Source: Huiozyma naganishii CBS 8797 (Eukaryota; Ascomycota; Saccharomycetes; Saccharomycetales; Saccharomycetaceae). From it: a stretch of 64,000 nt of DNA. Under the pieces are notes generated by a model, which saw only the letters and a program-made list of their open reading frames with translations, did no database searches and had not been told where the DNA came from. This document shows positions 38,372 through 48,951 of the stretch, piece by piece (the first letter of the stretch is position 1; the number at the start of each line of letters is the position of its first letter). The stretch is taken from positions 992,001 through 1,056,000 of the forward strand of contig NC_035923.1 of the NCBI RefSeq assembly GCF_000348985.1, given 5' to 3'. A program made the position numbers and the translations under genes.

Positions 38372-39523
38372 ATGGATCCCTACATGTATTTCTGGCTTTT
38401 TGGGCTCATAAACAACGTGCTGTACGTTGTCATATTATCCGCAGCAGTAGACCTCATAGGACCGTCGTCACCCAAATCGCTGGTGCTGTTGGCAGATATT
38501 CTACCCTCACTCGCAATCAAACTAATATGCCCCTTCTTTGTCGATAAGATATCGTACCCGAGGAGGGTCGTTGCTCTAATCATCACCAGTTTTGTTGGAA
38601 TGTTGCTCGTCTCGGCAAGCTCGTTAAAATTGACTATAACGGGGATAGTGCTTGCATCGTTGTCCTCAGGGTTTGGCGAGGTAACGTTTTTGCAACTCAC
38701 ACACGTCTTCCCGCAGAGTGCCCTAAATGGGTGGTCCTCGGGGACAGGCGCAGCAGGATTGCTGGGCACTTCCGCATACATGTTCCTCACCTCCATCTGT
38801 AGAATTCGAGTGACAATGGCGCTCTTACTCTTTGCAGTGATGCCCTTTGCATTTCTCCTTTTCTTCAAACTGGATACCGAGTTGATTCACCCAGATACGA
38901 GCTCCCAACACCGTGCACATTTGAAGCTGGAAGAATTGCTCTACAGAACTCGAGGGCTTGTCATACCCTACATGCTACCGCTGACCTCGGTCTACCTGTT
39001 CGAATATATGATAAATCAAGCAATATCGCCCACACTGCTTTTCCCGCTGGGGGGCACCGACAGGGACGGCGGATCGGAAAGAGGCAGTGGGATACCTTTC
39101 TTCTTCAAAAAATACAGGGACATCTACGTTACTTACAGTACATTGTACCAGTTGGGGGTCTACATTTCGAGATCCTCAGGGAAATGGATTAGAATAAAGC
39201 ATTTGTACTTGCTGTCTCACCTCCAAGCCTTGAATTTTGTCCTGGCCCTGATTCAATCGTGGCTGTTTGTTGTAAAATCGCCATGGCCGGTCATGTTTAT
39301 GGTATTTTACGAGGGACTTCTTGGTGGCGCCTCTTACGTTAACACTTTTTTGAACGTCTCGGATGATATCGACGACCCTAAGTTGAAAGAGTTTGCTCTG
39401 GGCACTGTCTCCATTGCCGACTCTTCAGGCATTTTTGTCGCAGCATTACTTGGACTACCGTTGGAACCGGCCTTGTGTAAGCATCAATTGGCAGATGGGA
39501 GGCCCTGGTGTAGAATGGAATAA
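38372..39523 (+). CDS. YHC3: CLN3/battenin family vacuolar membrane protein Yhc3 (Btn1)
   Basis: 383 aa (S. cerevisiae 408). Seen: polytopic, about ten hydrophobic segments, with the battenin hallmarks FWLFGLINNVLYVVILSAA, DILPSLAIKL, GFGEVTFLQLTH and WSSGTGAAGLLG, and the C-terminal segment YVNTFLNVSDDID. Known: Btn1 is the ortholog of the human Batten-disease protein CLN3 and acts at the vacuolar and Golgi membranes in pH and arginine balance. It follows BNA3 on the same strand as in YJL060W/YJL059W and is convergent with IKS1. BIT61, its S. cerevisiae neighbour, is not here. Confidence 0.96.
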   Translation: MDPYMYFWLFGLINNVLYVVILSAAVDLIGPSSPKSLVLLADILPSLAIKLICPFFVDKISYPRRVVALIITSFVGMLLVSASSLKLTITGIVLASLSSGFGEVTFLQLTHVFPQSALNGWSSGTGAAGLLGTSAYMFLTSICRIRVTMALLLFAVMPFAFLLFFKLDTELIHPDTSSQHRAHLKLEELLYRTRGLVIPYMLPLTSVYLFEYMINQAISPTLLFPLGGTDRDGGSERGSGIPFFFKKYRDIYVTYSTLYQLGVYISRSSGKWIRIKHLYLLSHLQALNFVLALIQSWLFVVKSPWPVMFMVFYEGLLGGASYVNTFLNVSDDIDDPKLKEFALGTVSIADSSGIFVAALLGLPLEPALCKHQLADGRPWCRME

Positions 39524-39599
39524 AAAAAATGGAGGTTAGAAATGGGAATATTCGTCGCCTATTTTGTAAATTTTCCATCAATTATAATCCTAGTTGTAA

Positions 39600-41588
39600 C
39601 TATAAAATTTTTGCATAGTATGTGGAAATCATAATAAATGTCACCTCAATGAGTAGTATTACTTGACAAGTTCTTATCGAAGAATGTAAGGATAACCCAA
39701 GCAGAAACAATGCAAAGTAGTTCAATAAGATAGGAACTTGATTCCTCAAGTTGTTAGCCGCGATACAGCCGCATGATAAAACGAAATAAAATAGCTGACG
39801 ACTCTTGATAAATCTCGTAATCTTTGCCCTCAAACTGGTAACTTGAGCACGTTCAGGTAAAGTAAGTAATCCAGTTTGCGTTGGTGGGTTTTCGAAAATG
39901 TCACAATCGGGGAGCAAACTCAAGTAACTGCTTCCCTTCTCATTGATAATCTGCTCCGCTGTTTCCAATTCGGAGTCATCACTAGAGTTATGGTTTGATA
40001 CAAATCCTGCGTTATATTCTTCAGATTGTTCTGTAGGAGATATATGTTCTAAGCACTCCTCTACCTCCTTTGCAGTTGGTCTGTCTTTGGGGTTTAAGGA
40101 AAGCAGCATTTCCATCAGATCAAATATTCTTTCATCAACACCGAGAAGGTTCATAGATGCATGTTTTTCGAGCAAAGAATATTTGGATCCAATTCGGAAC
40201 CTTTTCAGTTCCTCTTTCATTCGAGAAAACTCCATCTCGGGCGCAAAGGGTAAGCTACCGAAAACAATGAAATAGCAAATCATTCCAAGCGAAAACATGT
40301 CTGATGCGAATGTATATTCATTATACCTACGTCCGGTCCCTTGAACTTCTGCTGCTATACTGGGGGAGATTATTACCTCAGGGGCCGTGTACTCAAGGGT
40401 GCCTGTGCAGCCCGTTGCGGAGCGTGATTCCCCAGCAAGCTGGCTTTCACCTAAATCTCCTATTACCACAGTTGGAAATAAAGCTGCATCGCCTTCTACA
40501 CTTTTAAACACTTTCTCATCTGGTTTTTCATCATCATAGTCACTTATGCTCGGCTCAGTATACTTGGACAGCAATAGGCAGTTGGATGGTTTCAGATCTC
40601 TGTGAATTATTCCAATGTCATGCAATTCATTTAATCCCCTTGCAATATCACGCAAAATGGACACTATCTGGGCTGTGGTTAAACCAATATTCGAAGGCTT
40701 GTGGTGCTCACTTCTCAACCTTCTTTTTTCCCTGAATCGTTTCTTCCTTTCTATGGTCGAAACCTTCTCTGGAAATTTTTTGAATACGTCAATTAAGATA
40801 CAGTCTTCTAAATTCCCGCCTGAGCAGTATTGCTGGAGAATAAATAAGCAAGGAATTTTCTCGTTTTCCATTTCGTTTACTTTTACACCATAAGATGAAT
40901 CCATTTCTAACCAGACATGGTTGTACGTGATTAAATTGGCACTCTTGTGAGTTAGGGAACTTAGATGCTGAACTTCTCTGATGCATTTGTTAAACCACTT
41001 CATGTCGTTCCCGATGGAAATCTTTTTCAAAGCAAATACACCCAAATTGGTATCACCTATTTTATGAACAACCTTGAAAACGGAGCCACGGGCGCCATTC
41101 CCGAGCAGTGATAAAGTAGTAAAGAATTTATGAAAATAACCTGGTATAAACAGATCCTCAGGTATGAAAGACCCATATGCTGACCGTTCAGTTGAGTCAC
41201 GTATTGAATGCCTTTTGTGGGTTGATTGTAGCAATTTGAAATATTTGTAGGACAAAGTCACATTTGGAAGTGCCTTGGTGGCACCGCTAGTAGCTCTAAC
41301 GGAATTTACGCCTTCGTTGCTTCCTGTAGTGGTGTTATTTTGCTCTACTGGATTAGAGCTCATTATCTCCGTACCACACTGAGGGCAAATATAGGCGGCA
41401 ATAGAAATATGTTCGTGATTTCTCCTAGTTCTAATGCTTTCCAAGCTGTAGGGGTCATTTGACCAGTTTCGTGGATGGACCTGTTCAAATACCGCTAATT
41501 TGTCTGCAGATGGGTTTACAATCACCAAAGATTTGGAAGTTGGATCATTTAGTATAAGCGAATCATCCATGTAAGGAACCAGACTCAT
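39600..41588 (-). CDS. IKS1: Putative Ser/Thr kinase Iks1
   Basis: 662 aa from ATG at 41588, where similarity starts (MSLVPYMDDSLILNDPTSKS; S. cerevisiae 667 aa). The upstream part of the frame begins with GTG and is not used. Seen: CPQCG near residue 65; glycine loop LLGNGARGSVFKV; lysine in FALKKISIG; catalytic loop IHRDLKPSNC; the DFG position reads DLG; APE is kept. The C-terminal ~65 residues are two or three transmembrane helices (FYFVLSCGCIAANNL, LNYFALFLLGLSL, VILLIEVTFIMIST), so it is membrane-anchored. Function is poorly known in yeast. Confidence 0.95.
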   Translation of the reverse strand: MSLVPYMDDSLILNDPTSKSLVIVNPSADKLAVFEQVHPRNWSNDPYSLESIRTRRNHEHISIAAYICPQCGTEIMSSNPVEQNNTTTGSNEGVNSVRATSGATKALPNVTLSYKYFKLLQSTHKRHSIRDSTERSAYGSFIPEDLFIPGYFHKFFTTLSLLGNGARGSVFKVVHKIGDTNLGVFALKKISIGNDMKWFNKCIREVQHLSSLTHKSANLITYNHVWLEMDSSYGVKVNEMENEKIPCLFILQQYCSGGNLEDCILIDVFKKFPEKVSTIERKKRFREKRRLRSEHHKPSNIGLTTAQIVSILRDIARGLNELHDIGIIHRDLKPSNCLLLSKYTEPSISDYDDEKPDEKVFKSVEGDAALFPTVVIGDLGESQLAGESRSATGCTGTLEYTAPEVIISPSIAAEVQGTGRRYNEYTFASDMFSLGMICYFIVFGSLPFAPEMEFSRMKEELKRFRIGSKYSLLEKHASMNLLGVDERIFDLMEMLLSLNPKDRPTAKEVEECLEHISPTEQSEEYNAGFVSNHNSSDDSELETAEQIINEKGSSYLSLLPDCDIFENPPTQTGLLTLPERAQVTSLRAKITRFIKSRQLFYFVLSCGCIAANNLRNQVPILLNYFALFLLGLSLHSSIRTCQVILLIEVTFIMISTYYAKIL

Positions 41589-42165
41589 ATTGGTGGTTGT
41601 TAGCTTCCAATCTTTTTTAGTCCCAGTTCTATCTTTCCGTAATATATCACCGATAGGTCCCCGTGGACAGTAATACCGCTCGAACCCTCCTTCTATTACC
41701 ACTCTGGCACCTTTTCAAGCTTAAACGTTCGGGGGTGAATTTGAATGCAATTTTTGAACCCTGAAATTTTGGTTCCTCGGCTTAATGTTTTTCTTTTAAA
41801 TCTTTGCATACTGTCAGTCTGAGAAATGAGAGATTTCCAACCATGAGTTGTGTCCCTGAACAGTTGGTACATTATTTTAAATAGAACTGCTGGTTAAGGT
41901 TAATTGAACTGCAGAAGAGGAATCCCAAGCCAAAGAAAAAAATTTGCCATCCTCAGTATATTCTGTAGAAGTACGCGTTCGCAGCTTCTTTAGCTAATAC
42001 CGCTCATCATTCCACTGTATCAGTTAAATCCCCTCCCCTTCTCCACGCTCCTGGTCTGTAAGATATACCATTGTGTTTGATCGATATTACTTGGATATCA
42101 TTGGGTCAGATCCTTGTTATAATATAAGATTTCATAAAGTCCTAGCATCTATAAAAATTTATATA
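41589..42165. other. IKS1 upstream / STE20 downstream spacer
   Basis: 577 bp, promoter of IKS1 and terminator side of STE20. AT-rich, with no ORF or repeat that I can support. S. cerevisiae has ZAP1 upstream of IKS1; here the order jumps to STE20. Confidence 0.4.
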
Positions 42166-44676
42166 TCACTGCTCATCATTTGAATCAGAGTCATTATCGC
42201 TCTCCTGTTTCTTCATCCTGGCCAACTTGACCAATGGAGCAAGAGATACGTTTGGTTCTGAATATTCTGTAATAAAGGGATCTTCTAGCAAAGTTGATGC
42301 TGATGCTCTCTCGTCGGGGTTGACTTTTAGACACCAACTCAAGAAGTCATTCAACACATCACTCAAAAGCTCGGGTTCCTTTAGTTTTGGAGTGCCGTTG
42401 GTTGCAATCAAATAAAGCGCTCTTAGTGGAGTTTCGTTCAAATACGGAGGCTCACTCTCTATCATTTCGATAATCATTATACCCAACGACCAAATATCGA
42501 CTTTGGGCCCATATTCCTTCCTGGATACAACTTCGGGTGCCATCCAGTATGGTGTTCCTACCATGGTGGTCCTTTTTAAATTATGTTCATTAATTTGAGC
42601 ACAAAAGCCAAAGTCTGTAAGTTTGATGTCACCTTTCATGGAAAGCAGAATGTTATCAGATTTAATATCTCTATGGATCACACCGTTGGAATGCAAAAAC
42701 TGTAAGCCCCTCAGCGTTTCTCTACAAACGGTACCTATCTGTCCCTCCGTGAGTATGCAATGTGTAACCACGTCAGTTAGTGAGCCACCCTCCATAAATT
42801 CCATGATAACCCAAAGATCACCCTTCAGCAAGAATGAGTCTATGAAATTAACGATATTGGGGTGCTTGCTATCCTTCATGACAATAATTTCGTTAATGAT
42901 TAACTCCTTCTTGGGCTGTTTCTCCAAATTCATCTGTTTGATAGCAACAGACGCGTCAGTGCCTACTTCGTACGCAGTGTAAACACCACCGGAGGCACCT
43001 TGTCCGATCTTGACTAAATTTGTGTATTTTTGACTTGGGTCACCGTCCGAGCAGATTTCCGCAAGCCGGGCATATATTTCTTTCTTGTGCCTTTCTCTTT
43101 CCTCTCTCTTTTTTTCACTTGCCTTCTTAGAGACTCTTGATAAACTCTTGGAGTTCGGCGTTGTTTTGGGAATCGGAGGAAATGCTGCATTACCTTGTTT
43201 CGAAGTGCTGTCCAATGAGGGCGAAGAAGTTATCGATAGTGGAGTTGGGGGGAGGCTTGGTGAACTCTGTTTGCTTGTACTCTGAGGCAATGGGGGTAAA
43301 GGTTGGAGTTCCTTCTTCGTAGAGTTCTCCCTCGAAGACATTGACGACACCAAATTGGGCTCGCCATTAGACTCCCCCCTCTGTCCGACAGATGCAGATA
43401 CTAGAGTTGGGCTGGCAAGTGTATTTACCTCTTTATTACTTCCTGGAGGTCTGGGAGCTGGTCTTGATGGTATGAATTTATCGTTCTGTATATCAGATGA
43501 TGTTTGGTTACCAGGCGAAAGGGCTTTGGGAGATGTCGTCCGTTTGAAGGGTTGATACTCATTTATCCTCGGAGTCAACGTATCTGGAGTCTTTGCGGAA
43601 GATGAAGAGGATTTTGTCTTAGATGACGGCCTATAAGGCGATTCATGCTCTGTGTTTTCAATAACGGAGGGGAACTTTGGGTCTGTTCCTTGAACTTTGA
43701 AAGTTTTGATTGTTTTATCTTCGTTTGTGGTTTGAGTCACATCTTGGTAGAACTGTACTATATCCATAACTGTATCCATGTTTTGTTGTTGTTCCTTTTT
43801 AGTGATCCCGCTGGAAGTGAGCAGTTTTTGCCACTCCTCTGGCAGTCCAATATACTCTCCTGTCTTCTTATCCACACCGACATGATGAATGTGTTTAGCG
43901 TTGTATGGGGTTGATATCTTTAGCGAAGTGTTAGACGACCTCTTAGACAAGGACGGTGTCTCGTTCTGGTAACTCCCGCCACTGCTATTGCTATTATTAC
44001 TGTTCCTTTTGATATTGTTTACAAACGAAGAGAATACGCCCTTCATTCTACTACCACTACTTGAGGTGGTATTACTGCTCAGGGTGATACTACTTTTGTT
44101 TTTATTGCTAGGTTGAAGGTTATTTTTACCCTTTGTCGATTTAACCAAGTTCGGTGATGATGCATTCGATCTCATACCACTAGGGCTGACCCCCTTTTCG
44201 GCCCCGTTTGTCGAAGAGTGCAAGTTCCCTTTCGAGGACCCCTTTTTGGCACCGCTGGTTACGACAGGAGTCGAGGCAGACCTTTGGAATTCCTGGTGTT
44301 CTTCAGCGATTTTAGGGAACGTTTTTTCCTTTGTAGTGATTGCACTGCCAATAATACCTTGTATTTGAGCTCCTTGTAAATGTGACGTACCTGTTTTGTG
44401 ATCTTGCAAACTTGGCGACATGCTCTTATTGTTATGTCGTGAGGGGGACGTAGGTGAGACAGCTAGCTCCGGATCGGCTCCTTCGTCATTCTCACCCACT
44501 TTTTGATCATTGTCGTCGTTGTGTTCCAATTTCGAAGGTATTTCATTTGAGTGGATAGGGGTGTCTAGCGTGCTTGAACTTGTAGAGTCACCTTGCGCGG
44601 AACTACTATCCTTCCTCCTTGGGTCCATGGAGTGGTAAACGTTAGCATGACTATTATTTGCGCCGCTGCTTTCCAT
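42166..44676 (-). CDS. STE20: PAK kinase Ste20
   Basis: 836 aa (S. cerevisiae 939). Seen: a Ser/Asn-rich N-terminus; the CRIB Cdc42-binding domain at about residue 253 ([26 protein letters not shown]); a proline-rich linker ([20 protein letters not shown]); a kinase domain with [41 protein letters not shown] and [11 protein letters not shown]; and the C-terminal Gbeta-binding motif [13 protein letters not shown]. There is no PH domain, which rules out Cla4 and Skm1. Known: Ste20 activates Ste11 in the pheromone, filamentation and osmosensing MAPK pathways. Confidence 0.97.
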   Translation of the reverse strand: MESSGANNSHANVYHSMDPRRKDSSSAQGDSTSSSTLDTPIHSNEIPSKLEHNDDNDQKVGENDEGADPELAVSPTSPSRHNNKSMSPSLQDHKTGTSHLQGAQIQGIIGSAITTKEKTFPKIAEEHQEFQRSASTPVVTSGAKKGSSKGNLHSSTNGAEKGVSPSGMRSNASSPNLVKSTKGKNNLQPSNKNKSSITLSSNTTSSSGSRMKGVFSSFVNNIKRNSNNSNSSGGSYQNETPSLSKRSSNTSLKISTPYNAKHIHHVGVDKKTGEYIGLPEEWQKLLTSSGITKKEQQQNMDTVMDIVQFYQDVTQTTNEDKTIKTFKVQGTDPKFPSVIENTEHESPYRPSSKTKSSSSSAKTPDTLTPRINEYQPFKRTTSPKALSPGNQTSSDIQNDKFIPSRPAPRPPGSNKEVNTLASPTLVSASVGQRGESNGEPNLVSSMSSRENSTKKELQPLPPLPQSTSKQSSPSLPPTPLSITSSPSLDSTSKQGNAAFPPIPKTTPNSKSLSRVSKKASEKKREERERHKKEIYARLAEICSDGDPSQKYTNLVKIGQGASGGVYTAYEVGTDASVAIKQMNLEKQPKKELIINEIIVMKDSKHPNIVNFIDSFLLKGDLWVIMEFMEGGSLTDVVTHCILTEGQIGTVCRETLRGLQFLHSNGVIHRDIKSDNILLSMKGDIKLTDFGFCAQINEHNLKRTTMVGTPYWMAPEVVSRKEYGPKVDIWSLGIMIIEMIESEPPYLNETPLRALYLIATNGTPKLKEPELLSDVLNDFLSWCLKVNPDERASASTLLEDPFITEYSEPNVSLAPLVKLARMKKQESDNDSDSNDEQ

Positions 44677-45581
44677 ATCTACTATTTTTTTCCGTTATTG
44701 TCCTCTATATGCGGCTGGTAGTTCTAGGAATATGTAACAATGTAGTGGATGGGAGCTGTTTTAGTGAAAAGTAGAATACGTTCGAAGTTTTTGCTTGTTT
44801 GTTTTTTTCCAAAAATGACCGCACCTGTGTGAAAGAAAAGGACAGTTGATGATCTTCGATACTTCTTAATTCTCTTGGCCACACATACACACACACACTC
44901 TCTCTCTCCTTCACTGGCTCACTCTTTCTGATTCCTGGATGAATACACAATACAAGGTTTACTAGCCATCCGACTGAGTCAATTTGTGTGCTGTGATTTC
45001 AATGAAACCTTTTCACGAATTGTAAAAAAATTAAAAACAAAAGGGCCAAAAAAGAAGAAGAGGAGGGGAAAGACAGGAAGATTATGTTACGTGGGCAATG
45101 TAATGTGATCCGGTCTAGTAAGAGAACAACCCGTGATGTTTACCCCGGAGTGCTTGATACCTTGCCGCGTATTTCCAGAATTTCCTGTGGATTTGCAACA
45201 GATATTCAAACCCAATTCAGTTTTGTAGCAGTACGACGACCAAAAGAGTGCAGAAAAACCCAAACAAATGGGGCAAGGAGCTTAGCAAGTCTACAACCCA
45301 GTTTCCTGCGAGATGCACTGGTTTCTTGTGTAACAGTGCATTGCTCCTAAACTCTGGGATATATCATCCCACGGTGTCAGAATCCGTTCCCCGCCCGCAA
45401 AAAACAATGGAAAAATGTAAAAATAAAACAAAATTCTCGAGAAATTTTTTTTCTGAATCAAAAAAAAAAGAAAAGAAAAAAAAAAAAAAAAGAAAGAGAA
45501 ATCAAGCCCTAATTTTCGGCGGTCGGGAATTAGGTCTTGGATATTCGTTCGGGATGATATTCGATCTTTCTTGAAAAAAAG

Positions 45582-45593
45582 TGAAAAATTTTT
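45582..45593 (+). promoter_or_regulatory. RRPE element before MRT4
   Basis: TGAAAAATTTTT, the RRPE consensus (Stb3 site) of ribosome-biogenesis promoters, 130 bp before the MRT4 ATG. Confidence 0.7.
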
Positions 45594-45603
45594 GTAAACT
45601 CAT

Positions 45604-45611
45604 CTCATCGC
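45604..45611 (-). promoter_or_regulatory. PAC element before MRT4
   Basis: CTCATCGC, the reverse of GCGATGAG (PAC; Dot6/Tod6 site), 11 bp after the RRPE. The RRPE-PAC pair is the typical signature of yeast ribosome-biogenesis genes. Confidence 0.75.
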
Positions 45612-45722
45612 AGAAAAAAGAAAATTTTCCTACATCTCTCTTCTTCAATTGAGTAAGTAAGTGTCTATCGTTTCTGTTGGTTGCTGTTTGTGAACACTAC
45701 CAGACCAAAATATTCTTGTACA

Positions 45723-46433
45723 ATGCCTAGATCAAAGCGTTCTAAACTAGTCACTCTGGCTCAGACGGACAAAAAGGGGAGAGAAAACAAAGAAAGGATT
45801 TTCGATGAGGTGAGAGAGGCCCTAGATACGTACAGATACGTGTGGGTTTTGCATTTGGATGACGTTAGGACTCCAGTTTTACAAGAGATCAGAACCGCAT
45901 GGGTCGGGTCTAAACTTATAATGGGTAAGAAGAAAGTGCTCGCTAAGGCGCTTGGTGAAAACAAGGAAAGTGAATACAAGGACAATATCTTCAAGTTGTC
46001 TCACTGCCTCACTGGTGTTGTAGGTCTGCTTTTCACCAACGAGGAGGTAAACACCGTGAAGGACTACTTCAAGTCGTACTCCAGATCTGATTACTCGAGA
46101 CCAAACTCGAAAGCACCACTAGATTTCACTATACCGGAGGGAATCGTCTACTCTCGTGGGGGGCAGATCCCCGTTGAGGATGACGTGCCAATGGTCCATT
46201 CCATGGAACCCACTCTACGTAACAAATTCCACATCCCTACAAAGATTAAAGCCGGTAAGATCACTTTGGAACAACCGTTCAAAGTATGTGAAGAGGGCCA
46301 AAAATTGGACGTGACTCAAACTTTGATCCTCAAACAGTTCGGTATTGCTGCCGCTCAATTCAAAGTCAAAGTGGAAGCATATTACGACAATGAGACTTCA
46401 AAGATTGAAAAAGTTGGGATAAATATGAACTGA
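45723..46433 (+). CDS. MRT4: 60S ribosome assembly factor Mrt4
   Basis: 236 aa, the same length as S. cerevisiae Mrt4, from ATG at 45723 (MPRSKRSKLVTLAQTDKKGRE). Seen: a uL10/P0-type fold with YVWVLHLDDVRTPVLQEIR, GKKKVLAKALG and the C-terminal LKQFGIAAAQFKV, and no acidic stalk tail. Known: Mrt4 holds the place of P0 on pre-60S particles in the nucleolus and nucleus until it is exchanged by Yvh1. RRPE and PAC lie upstream. It sits between STE20 and SHU1 here, whereas in S. cerevisiae it is next to LAC1 on chromosome XI. Confidence 0.97.
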   Translation: MPRSKRSKLVTLAQTDKKGRENKERIFDEVREALDTYRYVWVLHLDDVRTPVLQEIRTAWVGSKLIMGKKKVLAKALGENKESEYKDNIFKLSHCLTGVVGLLFTNEEVNTVKDYFKSYSRSDYSRPNSKAPLDFTIPEGIVYSRGGQIPVEDDVPMVHSMEPTLRNKFHIPTKIKAGKITLEQPFKVCEEGQKLDVTQTLILKQFGIAAAQFKVKVEAYYDNETSKIEKVGINMN

Positions 46434-46711
46434 TATCTGGTTGCACTACTATTCTATCATTTTAATGTGTTGGCCTAGTGTCGATGCATCATTCTCCGTC
46501 TATATATTGAAAGAAAGCAAAAGATAATGCATGTTATTCACCTCTTAAAATACAATGTACAAAGGGGAACATGTCTGCCATCGTTGCTTCTTCTTGAACA
46601 GAAGCAAAAACTGTATAATATTAGTATTAGGTTACTTCACATTAAAAAAAGAAAACTTTGAAATGGGACGTTTTAACATCACCATTGCTATATTCCACCC
46701 TTAATTCAATC

Positions 46712-47214
46712 TTAACAGACATGTTTCCAGTAAGACTCGATTCTTGCCAGTTGTTTGCTTAATTGAGTAGTACTGTTGTATGACACCGCCTTAACCTCTT
46801 TCAACTCATATTTTCGATTTATCTTGTACAGCGCATGATACACCAGATTACAAAGCCGCACTTGCTTGCTATTTACTGAGCTTTGCTCATCTGTGGTTTC
46901 CCCATCTTCAGCCAAAAGAACGTCCAAGCCATAGATGATTAAGCGGTCGTATTTGATTTGCTCGAGGGACTCAACTTCCAGCTTCATCAAATACATGTAC
47001 AGGTATTGCAGTCGGTTTAAAAACAAACTTTAACGTTATTATCTGCTCTCTCCAATGCATCTATTGAGAATGGTTCACCGTCGCTTCCCTCACCCAACTT
47101 TCTCTCAATGTACTCCCGGGGAAGATCTCCAAGCGCGAATATCAACGTGTTTATCGTGTCCGGTCCACTCGTTTCTTCTGTTAACAGCCCACGGATAGTG
47201 TCATATATGTCCAT
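46712..47214 (-). CDS. SHU1: Shu1-like recombination protein (frameshifted in this sequence)
   Basis: Two overlapping frames: MDIYDTIRGLLTEETS from ATG at 47214 to a stop at 47017-47019, and a second frame open from 47029 to 46712 with no ATG at its start. Adding one T to the five-T run (47019-47023 on this strand) fuses them into about 168 codons (S. cerevisiae Shu1 is 150). The protein is acidic and helical. I recognise it by position: between STE20/MRT4 and MRP4/LAG1, as YHL006C lies between YHL007C and YHL004W. Known: Shu1 belongs to the Shu complex (Csm2, Psy3, Shu2) that promotes Rad51 filaments. Confidence 0.65.
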
Positions 47215-47492
47215 TGCACATTAGACAGGCAGGGTTGTTTCCCTTGAGTCTCTCCCCTTACCTCTGTAGATTCACACCATGGAGAGAAGTAATGGTTGCG
47301 ACTGACGAGTAGGTATCAACATGAACATTACCCGGTGAAAATATAATTCAAAGGAATTCTAAAGGAGGACCTTCGAAGCCAAAACATACATAGGCTGTCG
47401 TCAAAGCTTCTCCAAGAGCAGTGAAATCTAGCACAAGTTTTCTGTGGTAAGGGGCAGGAGGTAAAAGAGGCTGCCACATTTTGTCAGCAACA

Positions 47493-48710
47493 ATGTATAT
47501 TTTGACTCGGTGTGCAATCAATAGGCACTTTGGGAATGCATGCAGGAAGAACATTGCTTCGAAGAACTCCAACATATTGCGAAGATCGTTTCAATCAGGG
47601 TTAGGTCTCATGGATGAGAGACTGTCGCCAGTCGGTCAACAAGAGACGCAAGCGATGCATATGCATCGACTAAAACAGTATAATGAAGAGATGCTCAAGA
47701 AGCTTCGTAGGTTTCGTGATGTGCCTGCTGAAGAAGCCAGCAAGCTGGAAAATATGTTGAAGAGTCCGTTGACAGTCAAGGAGAAACAATTGGACGAACA
47801 ACTCACTGAATTTTTTAACGAGTTCACCCATCTTGGTAAGCAATCGAGCAGCAGTGCCGCAAAGGATACAGAGAACCACACTCTTAACATAAGTCAACAG
47901 TTGAACAAATACCCATTTTTGGAACCTTCTGCCAATGACGACCCTTACACACCACAGGAACTGTTCTTACGCCAAACTAATCATGCCAAAAATTCAGCGA
48001 GGCTAGGTGCAGATATCAAAGATGTTTACTTTCCTTACAAAGATGTCTCGAGCCCGTTATCAATTGAAAAGATCACTCTGGAAAGATTGATGTCTGCAGG
48101 AGTCCACTTAGGTCAATCCACTTCCCTATGGAGATCATCGACACAGCCGTACATATATGGTACCTATAAAGGTATCCACATAATCGACCTGAATCAGACC
48201 CTCTCCCATCTAAAAAGAGCAGCAAATGTTATAGAGGGCGTTGTCGAAAATGGTGGTATTGTGTTATTTTTAGGGACGAGGGATGGTCAAAAGAGAGCTC
48301 TGGAGGAGGCTGCAAAGAAGACAAACGGCTATTTTGTGTCATCTAGATGGATTCCAGGGACTTTGACGAATCCCACAGAAATTTCAGGACTTTGGGATAA
48401 AATGGAAGTAGATATGCTAGACAAACCTACTGGCCGCCAACTAACCGTTGATGAAAAAATGTGCATTGTGAAACCAGATCTACTTGTTGTACTGAACCCT
48501 ACGGATAATCGAAATGCTCTTTACGAGGCAATGAAGACCAGAATTCCCACAATTGGTATCATTGACACGGATTCTGAGCCATCCATGGTCACATACCCAA
48601 TTCCAGGAAATGATGATTCCTCACGTTCAGTCAATTTGCTGTTAGGGGTTTTGGCTAGGGCCGGTCAGAGAGGCTTGAAAAACAGGCTAGAGAAACATAG
48701 CCCCACTTAA
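47493..48710 (+). CDS. MRP4: Mitochondrial ribosomal protein uS2m (Mrp4)
   Basis: 405 aa (S. cerevisiae 394) from ATG at 47493; the frame extends four codons up to TTG only. Seen: an N-terminal basic leader ([20 protein letters not shown]), then the S2 domain with [79 protein letters not shown] and [13 protein letters not shown]. Known: a structural protein of the mitochondrial small ribosomal subunit. Convergent with LAG1, as in YHL004W/YHL003C. Confidence 0.96.
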   Translation: MYILTRCAINRHFGNACRKNIASKNSNILRRSFQSGLGLMDERLSPVGQQETQAMHMHRLKQYNEEMLKKLRRFRDVPAEEASKLENMLKSPLTVKEKQLDEQLTEFFNEFTHLGKQSSSSAAKDTENHTLNISQQLNKYPFLEPSANDDPYTPQELFLRQTNHAKNSARLGADIKDVYFPYKDVSSPLSIEKITLERLMSAGVHLGQSTSLWRSSTQPYIYGTYKGIHIIDLNQTLSHLKRAANVIEGVVENGGIVLFLGTRDGQKRALEEAAKKTNGYFVSSRWIPGTLTNPTEISGLWDKMEVDMLDKPTGRQLTVDEKMCIVKPDLLVVLNPTDNRNALYEAMKTRIPTIGIIDTDSEPSMVTYPIPGNDDSSRSVNLLLGVLARAGQRGLKNRLEKHSPT

Positions 48711-48741
48711 TATTCTTGGCCAGATAAAATACAACGTTTTC

Positions 48742-48951
48742 ATGTATATACTACCAATACACCTATGTAATGAACAAAAATCAGATAAATATTGTAACTT
48801 TCACCATGTGAATACTCAACGTTCGGCTACTAAGTATACTTCTGTACAGGTGGCAGAATTATCTTTTGTACAAAACAAGGTCAAGAAAGCCGGCTTCAAG
48901 TTCACGGAAAACGGAAAGTGCCCAGGTATGGGAACCGTAGTACCCGCCTAA
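48742..48951 (+). CDS. Doubtful 69-aa ORF between MRP4 and LAG1
   Basis: It starts with ATG and ends three bases after the last codon of LAG1 on the other strand. The product is not recognised and has no signal peptide or membrane segment. It lies in the MRP4 3' region and is more likely chance than a gene. Confidence 0.15.
   Translation: MYILPIHLCNEQKSDKYCNFHHVNTQRSATKYTSVQVAELSFVQNKVKKAGFKFTENGKCPGMGTVVPA

Larger units (their letters stand above)
44677..45722. other. STE20-MRT4 divergent intergenic region
   Basis: 1.05 kb. It contains a CA/CT microsatellite (about 44880-44910), an 88-codon ATG ORF (45084-45350, +) with no recognisable feature, an A-rich tract (45460-45500) and the RRPE and PAC sites of MRT4. 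Confidence 0.45.

Noticed and set aside
42166..44676. PAK kinase as CLA4 or SKM1
   Set aside because: No PH domain. The CRIB and the Gbeta-binding tail are of Ste20 type, and the neighbours fit STE20.
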